Origin: Methanoregulaceae archaeon
GTDB taxonomy: Archaea; Halobacteriota; Methanomicrobia; Methanomicrobiales; Methanospirillaceae
Direction of reading: 5' to 3'
Assembly: GCA_013331415.1 (NCBI GenBank)
Contig: DUGL01000059.1
Location: forward strand, 1-10,868
Length of the DNA: 10,868 bases
The translations under genes were made by a program, and so were the position numbers. Every line of letters begins with the position of its first letter. The stretch's first letter is position 1. Of the stretch, positions 6,431-10,868 are shown one piece after another. The notes under the pieces were generated by a model. It made no database searches and was not told the DNA's origin. It saw nothing but the letters and a program-made list of their open reading frames with translations.

Positions 6431-6464
6431 TTCCCGGCCCGGCCGGAAGAGTTCCTGCCGGGAA
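6431..6464. repeat. 8-bp inverted repeat in the NSS/arsC intergenic region
   Basis: TTCCCGGC (6431-6438) and GCCGGGAA (6457-6464) are perfect complements separated by 18 bases that include a nested CCGGCCGG. It lies 12-45 bases before the first ATG of the transporter gene, so it could be a 5'-UTR hairpin or an operator for that gene. Much of the sequence is GC-rich, so chance is not excluded. Confidence 0.4.
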
Positions 6465-6635
6465 AAGGCGAATGGGCGGGCAGGATTTTTTTCCGGGGCT
6501 TCACGTTTTCCAGGAGACCTGGAAATTACCCGGTACCAGGGCGTGTGGAGTGGGATACCCGGGGTTCGCGAGATCGGACAATCACCGGGATGTTCCGGGC
6601 ACCGGGTCTGAAGTGGGGATCATGCCCACGAGTAT

Positions 6636-6643
6636 CTTATAAC
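6636..6643 (+). promoter_or_regulatory. TATA box of arsC (leaderless or near-leaderless)
   Basis: CTTATAAC is an AT-rich island centred 30 bases before the arsC ATG. A start 25-28 bases downstream gives a leader of only about 2-6 bases, and no Shine-Dalgarno precedes the ATG. Both point to an mRNA with almost no 5' leader. Confidence 0.55.
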
Positions 6644-6669
6644 TCCCTGGTTCCTATCTCTCACCTGGT

Positions 6670-7125
6670 ATGACATCCCCGGAAAGAAGTCGTGTCCTCT
6701 TCATCTGCACCCACAACGCCGCACGGTCCCAGATGGCGGAGGGCTACCTCCGGGCCCGCTATGGCGACCGGTTTGAAGCCTTCAGCGCCGGGACTGAGGT
6801 AAACGGCGTCAGCACGGACGCGATCAGGGTCATGCAGGAGATTGGGGTGGATATCTCCCGTCACCGCTCAAAGCATATCAGGGAATTCGATGGCAGGGAG
6901 ATGGATGTCGTGGTCACGGTCTGCGACAGCGCAAACGCCGCCTGCCCTTTCTTTCCCTGGGCACAAGAGACCGTTCACCAGGGTTTCCCGGACCCGGGAG
7001 CACTGGAAGGATCCGAGGCTGAGATCCTTGCCGGGTTCCGGGAGATCCGCGATGCAATAACCAGGTGGATCGATCAGAATTTTGGAACAGGTTCCCAGGA
7101 CTCCCCAAAATCCCTGGTACGATGA
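6670..7125 (+). CDS. arsC: thioredoxin-dependent arsenate reductase, low-molecular-weight protein tyrosine phosphatase fold
   Basis: A 151-residue protein that would reduce arsenate to arsenite by a Cys relay. The P-loop CTHNAARS has nucleophile C13 and R19. C85 and C92 in VTVCDSANAACPFF are the two relay cysteines, and D108 in GFPDP is the general acid. Spacings C13-C85 (72), C85-C92 (7) and C13-D108 (95) equal those of S. aureus pI258 ArsC (C10, C82, C89, D105), which separates it from plain phosphatases and from glutaredoxin-type ArsC. Residues 137-151 are a short extra tail. It is a single gene with its own TATA box, divergent from the NSS transporter. No ArsR, ArsB/Acr3 or ArsM lies in the window, so efflux must be encoded elsewhere if it operates. 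Assignment is strong from the residues; activity is inferred. Confidence 0.92.
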   Translation: MTSPERSRVLFICTHNAARSQMAEGYLRARYGDRFEAFSAGTEVNGVSTDAIRVMQEIGVDISRHRSKHIREFDGREMDVVVTVCDSANAACPFFPWAQETVHQGFPDPGALEGSEAEILAGFREIRDAITRWIDQNFGTGSQDSPKSLVR

Positions 7126-7150
7126 GAAATTGATACCGTGGTCTGCACCT

Positions 7151-7489
7151 ATGGCTGTCGTTGCGGAAAAGGTCCCCTGAACCCTGCCGGACCAACTCCA
7201 GCCGGTAGCAGGGCATTGCCCGGTATGCACACTGTGGGGGACCAATGATGGCATACGGGCCCGGTTTACAGCGCATGCGCAGATAATCAATGGTTACGGG
7301 CTGGCCGTACCACGTTACGACAGGGTGGAGGCACTCTATCGGATAGGTCTCAGGCTGAGCGGGTGCGGGGTGGGGCTGAAGTATCCGGGGGTTGAGGTTG
7401 TCGGGTCGCAATCATCGCTCTTCGCGCAGACATCCCGCTCTCCGCTCAGTCCCCGCCCAGCGCATCGATCTCTGGCGAATAGGGCTTGA
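7151..7489 (+). pseudogene. small unknown gene interrupted by an in-frame TGA
   Basis: An ATG at 7151 begins MAVVAEKVP, then TGA at 7178-7180. The same frame then stays open to a TGA at 7487. The downstream part looks protein-like: GHCPVCTLWGTNDGIRARF, then FTAHAQIINGYGLAVPRYDR, then VEALYRIGLRLSG, then CGVGLKYPGVEVVG (to 7405). It has a CPVC pair and one more Cys. By hand count, about two-thirds of the 75 codons from 7181 to 7405 end in G or C, as expected for a gene in this DNA. No ATG, GTG or TTG lies in frame between the TGA and 7325, so the downstream part cannot be made alone in full. The last ~14 codons overlap the 3' end of the opposite trmO gene and look non-native. Explanations, in order: pseudogene by point mutation, sequencing error, a frameshifted start, stop-codon recoding. 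I do not recognise the family. This fills the otherwise gene-free 7126-7445. Confidence 0.4.
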
Positions 7490-7856
7490 TATCGATCACG
7501 GGGGTGCCGTCGAGCGCATCCAGTCCGCGGACCCTCAGGACACCATCCTGAACTTCGATGAGATCCACGATTGAGAGGGCAACGGGGTTCGGCCGGTCAG
7601 GTGACCGGGTCGCAAATACCCCGTGCTCCACCGGGTTGTGCGGCGGGAACACGCGGAGGGTCCCCCGGTCGGCACGGTCGAACCAGCAGAGAACAAAGAG
7701 ATGCTTCTTCTCACCGATACGAAAGAGCCCGGGCAGGTAGGGGGGATCGATCACGATCTCGGACTCCGTGTCAGATAACCGTCCCTGCCGGGGAGCATCT
7801 CCCCGCTGCCGGTAGGGGGACCTGACGTAGCCGATCGGGTGGAGTTCGATCGTCAT
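7446..7856 (-). CDS. trmO: TrmO/TsaA-family S-adenosylmethionine-dependent methyltransferase (COG1720-like)
   Basis: A 136-residue single-domain member of the TrmO (TsaA/UPF0066) family; E. coli TrmO N6-methylates the threonylcarbamoyladenosine at tRNA position 37. Seen are the N-terminal HPIGYVRSPY (6-15), the family signature HGVFATRSPDRPNPVALS (78-95) and the C-terminal LDALDGTPVIDIKPY (112-126). It lacks the extra C-terminal domain of the roughly 235-residue E. coli protein, as is usual for short archaeal homologues. Its ATG overlaps the TGA of the FmdE-family gene (ATGA), so translation is probably coupled, and it is the last gene of the five-gene operon. Whether a short homologue placed behind an importer and FmdE modifies tRNA or methylates something else is not decided by sequence. 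No T-run terminator was seen downstream. Confidence 0.88.
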   Translation of the reverse strand: MTIELHPIGYVRSPYRQRGDAPRQGRLSDTESEIVIDPPYLPGLFRIGEKKHLFVLCWFDRADRGTLRVFPPHNPVEHGVFATRSPDRPNPVALSIVDLIEVQDGVLRVRGLDALDGTPVIDIKPYSPEIDALGGD

Positions 7857-8512
7857 CTTTCAGCAGTTCGTATCTTCCTAGCCAGGGTATCTGCACAGGG
7901 GATACAGACCTGTTTTTCGTCAATCATGCGGGTCTTTGCATCGGCAACCGGTTCACCGCAGCAGGAGCAGGCAACTGAGGCAAAAATCCTCGCCTTTTTC
8001 GGGGGGCTGGCCTGCACCTCCCGGACCTCCACGATCTCGTGCTGCGGTAGTGAGAGCACCCGGTCGGTTGCAGCATGCATGAGTGCATGGAACCGTGATT
8101 GTTCGTTGGGTGTTGCCGTGCCCGAGAAGACCTTCTTCCGGAGATCGTCCATTACCGACCGTTCCGGGTTGTCTTGCTCACGGACAAGGATACGGATCGC
8201 CCTGCCACTATCCCGGGAGATGAAGGTGAAGACATGCTTGCCATAGTCCCTGATGACCAGATTGCCCTTCCCTGCCGTGCAGCCGGTCACCATCTGGATG
8301 GCATCCACCCCGCAGGCATCGGTCTCTGCAACCGCAACGAGTTCTTCATCATAGGGCCGTTTCACGCCGAGTGCCTGCATTGCTGCAACTGCCGCCCGGT
8401 AGCCGGTGGCAAGGCCGGGGCAGGCGTGGCCGTGGAACCGGACACACTCGTCAAAGGCCGGATACTCGCCCAACCCGGGGTTTGTCTTCTGATGATCGTG
8501 GGTATCGCACAT
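7853..8512 (-). CDS. FmdE-family protein with C-terminal zinc ribbon
   Basis: A 219-residue protein of the FmdE family (PF02663), named after a protein co-purifying with molybdenum formylmethanofuran dehydrogenase. The FmdE domain has FHGHACPGLATGYRAA (26-41), with H27, H29 and C31 as likely metal ligands, VAETDACGVDAIQ (61-73, C67) and VTGCTAGKGNL (75-85, C78). The C-terminus has a zinc ribbon with C182-x2-C185 and C203-x2-C206. The frame is open to 8680, but the ATG at 8512 (MCDTHDHQKT) is the sensible start because the FmdE domain begins 20 residues later. Only a weak GGAAG precedes it, and it lies 62 bases inside the 3' end of the ATPase gene, so coupled translation is likely. The sequence supports metal binding; a role in handling the metal imported by the adjacent ABC system is inference. 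Confidence 0.9.
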   Translation of the reverse strand: MCDTHDHQKTNPGLGEYPAFDECVRFHGHACPGLATGYRAAVAAMQALGVKRPYDEELVAVAETDACGVDAIQMVTGCTAGKGNLVIRDYGKHVFTFISRDSGRAIRILVREQDNPERSVMDDLRKKVFSGTATPNEQSRFHALMHAATDRVLSLPQHEIVEVREVQASPPKKARIFASVACSCCGEPVADAKTRMIDEKQVCIPCADTLARKIRTAER

Positions 8513-9323
8513 GGGTACTAGCTTCCATTTCTGTACATATCTCTTCTTCTTCACATTCCGGCCTGCAAAGGCAGGTCGGGATAACACAGGGCACCCCGGA
8601 GATCTCACCGATGACCACCGGGACACCATACACCGCTTCGATCTCCCCGGCCGTGATGACGCTCCGATCCCCACAGACATGGATTGTCCGGTCCTTCAGG
8701 AGGATGAACCGGTCCGCATACCTGAGAGCGGTATTCAGGTCATGCATCGTCATCACTGCGGCAATCCGGTGCTGGGAAACGATCTCACGTATCGTGGAGA
8801 GGATCGCCACCTGGTTCCTGAGATCCAGGCTGCTCGTGGGCTCATCGAAGAGGAGGATCTTCGGCTCCTGGACGAACGCCCGGGCAATCGCGATCATCTG
8901 GAGTTCACCCCCGCTCATCTCGTCAAGGTATGAGAGGCGGAGGTGGTTGATAGCGAACCGCTGGAACGCCGCATCAACTATCCTGAGATCCTTCTCCGAA
9001 ATATCCCATCCGATGTGGGGGCGCCGGCCGAGGAGGACCGCGTCAAATGCGGTGAGGCGCCCGGTCTCCACCCGCTGCGGTACATAGCCGATCCGGCGGG
9101 CGACCTCCATCAGTTCGAGAGAGGAGAGGTTCTCCCCATCCACGGTGATGGCCCCCTGCTTCGGTGTCAGGATACGGTTCAGGCACTTCAGGAGCGTCGT
9201 CTTCCCGACACCATTTGGCCCGAGGATGGCAACGATCTCCCCTTCGCTGATGGAGAAGGCGATGTCATCGAGGATCTCCTTGTTCTGGTAGAAGAACTGG
9301 AGTTCATCGACCGAGAGGATCAT
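8451..9323 (-). CDS. ABC transporter ATPase of the FecE/BtuD (iron-chelate, B12, molybdate) type
   Basis: A 290-residue cytosolic ATPase that powers the neighbouring FecCD-type permease. Motifs: Walker A GPNGVGKTT (35-43), Q-loop Q83 in YVPQ, ABC signature MSGGELQ (136-142), Walker B ILLFDEP (156-162), D-loop SSLD (164-167) and switch histidine H194 in MTMHDLN. The core ends near residue 250. After it comes an unusual tail with four Cys (C251, C253, C257, C263: CLCRPEC then EEEEIC) and a basic end that overlaps the fmdE-like coding region. The ATG at 9323 overlaps the permease TGA (ATGA), showing translational coupling. Family members import siderophores, heme, cobalamin or, in Haemophilus MolBCA, molybdate and tungstate; the substrate here is not determined by the ATPase. 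Confidence 0.95.
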   Translation of the reverse strand: MILSVDELQFFYQNKEILDDIAFSISEGEIVAILGPNGVGKTTLLKCLNRILTPKQGAITVDGENLSSLELMEVARRIGYVPQRVETGRLTAFDAVLLGRRPHIGWDISEKDLRIVDAAFQRFAINHLRLSYLDEMSGGELQMIAIARAFVQEPKILLFDEPTSSLDLRNQVAILSTIREIVSQHRIAAVMTMHDLNTALRYADRFILLKDRTIHVCGDRSVITAGEIEAVYGVPVVIGEISGVPCVIPTCLCRPECEEEEICTEMEASTHVRYPRSSEDKPRVGRVSGL

Positions 9324-10390
9324 CTCCGGTACCCCCGCAGGAGGAGATAGAGGAAGACGGGGGCCCCCATGAAGGCCGTCAGGACCGCGACCGGGAGGAC
9401 GTACGGGGCAACAATGATCCTTGCAACGGTATCTGATGCAAGGAGGAGGATCCCTCCCATCACCATGGAGCCGGGGATCAGGAAGCGCTGCTCGTCACCG
9501 ATTATCCGCCTGACCATGTGCGGGCAGACGAGGCCGACAAACCCGATCACCCCGAGAAATGAGACAATAACCGCTGTAACGAGCGCAGCAACGATCATAC
9601 CGATGTTTCTGAGCCGCTCCACGTTCACCCCGAGCCCTTTTGCAGTCTCATCACCGGCATCGATGGCATTGTAGTTCCAGCGGTTCGCGATGAAGTAGAT
9701 GCAGGCAATCGCAACGATTGCCGCCATCAGGGTCAGGGACTGCCAGCTCGCCCGGCCGACATCCCCGAACGCCCAGAAGACGACCGCAGCAAGCTGTGCA
9801 TCATCCGAGAAGTACTGGAGGAACATCGTTCCAGCGGTGAAGAGTGAGGAGAGGGCAACCCCGGCGAGGATCATCACTTCCGGGGATGCCCCCCGGATCT
9901 TTGATATGAGGAGGATGACCCCCGTTGCCAGGAGGCAGAAGATGAAAGCGACTGTTGTCGTGAGGTACGGGTTGTTGATGGTGATCGCGCTTGCGATTGT
10001 CGAGGTCATCCTCCCCGTCCCGAGGACAACGACTGCAATGGCAGCACCGAATGCACCGGCGTTCGAGATGCCGAGCGTAAATGGTGAGGCAAGGGGGTTC
10101 CTGAGGATCGACTGCATCGCAACACCGGCAACCGAGAGGCCGACACCAGCGACGATTGCGGTGAGCGCCTGCGGCAGGCGGATATTCCAGATGATCGCAT
10201 CCCACTTGGTCGAGACGTTCTGCCCGAGGAGGGTCATCAGCACCTCGTATGGAGAAATTGCAACTGCCCCAACCGAGATAGAGATGATGAGGAGGGCAAA
10301 GAGGGCGACGATCCCCCCGAGGATCCAGAGCCACTTCCGGTAGGTATACCGGAGGTAGTCATGGGGGAGTGTGCCGCATTCAAAGTGCAC
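9320..10390 (-). CDS. FecCD/BtuC-type ABC transporter permease
   Basis: A 356-residue membrane permease of a class III importer, with about ten hydrophobic segments starting at W20-I38. Family signatures: IRLPQALTAIVAGVGLSVAG (70-89), MQSILRNPLASPFTLGIS (92-109), the ATPase-coupling region DAGDETAKGLGVN (244-256), GFVGLVCPHMVRRIIG (283-298), and LPVAVLTAFMGAPVFLYLL (332-350). The start is a GTG at 10390; GAGGAGAGG lies 7 bases upstream and a stop codon closes the frame just before. The upstream substrate-binding gene ends 34 bases away, and the stop overlaps the ATPase start. The transporter type is certain; the substrate (iron chelate, cobalamin, heme, molybdate or tungstate) is not. Confidence 0.95.
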   Translation of the reverse strand: MHFECGTLPHDYLRYTYRKWLWILGGIVALFALLIISISVGAVAISPYEVLMTLLGQNVSTKWDAIIWNIRLPQALTAIVAGVGLSVAGVAMQSILRNPLASPFTLGISNAGAFGAAIAVVVLGTGRMTSTIASAITINNPYLTTTVAFIFCLLATGVILLISKIRGASPEVMILAGVALSSLFTAGTMFLQYFSDDAQLAAVVFWAFGDVGRASWQSLTLMAAIVAIACIYFIANRWNYNAIDAGDETAKGLGVNVERLRNIGMIVAALVTAVIVSFLGVIGFVGLVCPHMVRRIIGDEQRFLIPGSMVMGGILLLASDTVARIIVAPYVLPVAVLTAFMGAPVFLYLLLRGYRR

Positions 10391-10397
10391 CTGTCAT

Positions 10398-10406
10398 CCT
10401 CTCCTC
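10398..10406 (-). promoter_or_regulatory. ribosome binding site of the permease gene
   Basis: On the minus strand GAGGAGAGG ends 7 bases before the GTG at 10390 and supports that start. An ATG between the two is out of frame and reaches a stop after five codons. Confidence 0.65.
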
Positions 10407-10424
10407 AGCGTGTTCATGACGGAA

Positions 10425-10868
10425 TCACAATGGAAGCTGAGCGAACCCGAGGTCTCTATACTCGCTGTTCAGTTCGTCGAAAACCGGCTGACCCACAAAG
10501 AAGGTATAAATCTCGTCTGCTTTCTCTGCAGGATCGATATCAGCAAACCGGTCGGGATACAGGATCTTACCGATAAAGTAGGCATCTGCGAACACGGTTT
10601 CATAGTTAATGTTGTAGAAGTTATAGGGAAGGACACCATAGACCCTGCCGTTCTTCACCGCCGAGAGCCCCTTCAGGGCAGGATCGGTTTTCAGCTGGCC
10701 GATGGCTCCCTCATTCTCCATCTGGGTCGTCCCGACATCGATGAAGAGGTACTCTGGGTCCCAGTCAACGATCGCCTCTTTTGCAACATCGACATGCGCC
10801 GTGCCAAGTCCTGCTGCGACATTCTCTGCATGCACCCAGAGGAAGGGCGGGTAGGCAGGTTCGCTCGA
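10425..10868 (-). CDS. periplasmic-binding-protein (FecB/BtuF-type) C-terminal part; 5' end outside window
   Basis: The 147 C-terminal residues of a class III ABC substrate-binding protein (PF01497 type), which captures the ligand outside the membrane and delivers it to the permease. Visible features: AKEAIVDWDPEYLFIDVG, where a helix leads to the C-lobe beta strand; PALKGLSAVKNGRVYGVLPYNFYN, the typical late strand-turn; the aromatic LPYNFYNINYET segment, probably near the ligand cleft; and a C-terminal helix, ADEIYTFFVGQPVFDEL. The frame runs open to the window edge, so signal peptide and N-lobe are not seen; a GTG at 10835 is an internal Val, not a start. It is the first gene of the operon visible here, 34 bases before the permease. 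Ligand is not determined; the NFYNINYET-type sequence is common among anaerobe proteins annotated only as iron-complex binding. Confidence 0.9.
   Translation of the reverse strand, partial: SSEPAYPPFLWVHAENVAAGLGTAHVDVAKEAIVDWDPEYLFIDVGTTQMENEGAIGQLKTDPALKGLSAVKNGRVYGVLPYNFYNINYETVFADAYFIGKILYPDRFADIDPAEKADEIYTFFVGQPVFDELNSEYRDLGFAQLPL

Noticed and set aside
7178..7180. TGA read as selenocysteine
   Set aside because: No SECIS-like element was identified, the residue is not in a redox motif, and selenocysteine use is not known to me in the likely host group. Kept only as the least likely explanation of the interrupted ORF.
6914..7411. 165-codon minus-strand frame overlapping arsC and the gap after it
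   Set aside because: Half of it lies antisense to the certain arsC gene, and its composition (His, Pro, Arg, Cys rich) is shadow-like. The plus-strand frame in the gap has better codon usage.
9699..10343. 214-codon plus-strand frame across the permease gene
   Set aside because: It is the antisense image of an unmistakable FecCD permease.
1..10868. tRNA genes, CRISPR arrays, insertion sequences, attachment sites
   Set aside because: No cloverleaf, regularly spaced repeat, transposase or integrase motif, or paired direct repeats were seen by eye.

Overview
The window looks like chromosomal DNA from a methanogenic archaeon, probably of the order Methanomicrobiales. The reasons are a GC-rich sequence with AT-rich TATA-type boxes (TTTATC, CTTATAA), archaeal Shine-Dalgarno sites (GGTGATC, GAGGAG), an FmdE-family protein, and a gene set typical of that group. 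The taxon is an inference; no rRNA or other marker gene lies in the window.

Layout, left to right. (1) 1-303, minus: N-terminal part of the mismatch-repair ATPase MutS. (2) 414-3184, plus: a predicted lipoprotein followed by a 705-residue YyaL/DUF255 protein (thioredoxin-like domain with CHWC plus an alpha/alpha-barrel domain), probably co-transcribed. (3) 3214-3690, minus: a small pyridoxamine-oxidase-like flavin-binding split-barrel protein with its own promoter and terminator. (4) 4057-4776, plus: a HAD-superfamily phosphatase. It is flanked on both sides by gene-free DNA rich in inverted repeats (3750-3974 and 4791-5004). (5) 5076-6419, minus: a neurotransmitter:sodium symporter (NSS) family transporter with a hairpin/T-run terminator. 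(6) 6670-7125, plus: a thioredoxin-type arsenate reductase (ArsC) with a TATA box close enough to the ATG to suggest a leaderless or nearly leaderless mRNA. (7) 7151-7489, plus: the remains of an unknown small gene interrupted by one in-frame TGA. (8) 7446-10868, minus: a tightly packed operon read from right to left. It encodes a substrate-binding protein (5' end outside the window), a FecCD-type permease, an ABC ATPase, an FmdE-family protein and a TrmO-family methyltransferase, with ATGA or longer overlaps between most genes.

The right-hand operon is a class III (iron-chelate/B12/molybdate type) importer coupled to FmdE and TrmO-like proteins, which suggests that import of a metal or metal chelate is linked to a metal-handling FmdE protein. 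The most unusual non-coding signal is the run of consecutive strong stem-loops just 3' of the HAD gene. The structured, T-run-ending leader upstream of the same gene comes second, and the TGA-interrupted Cys-containing ORF after arsC third. No rRNA, tRNA, CRISPR array, transposase or integrase was seen.
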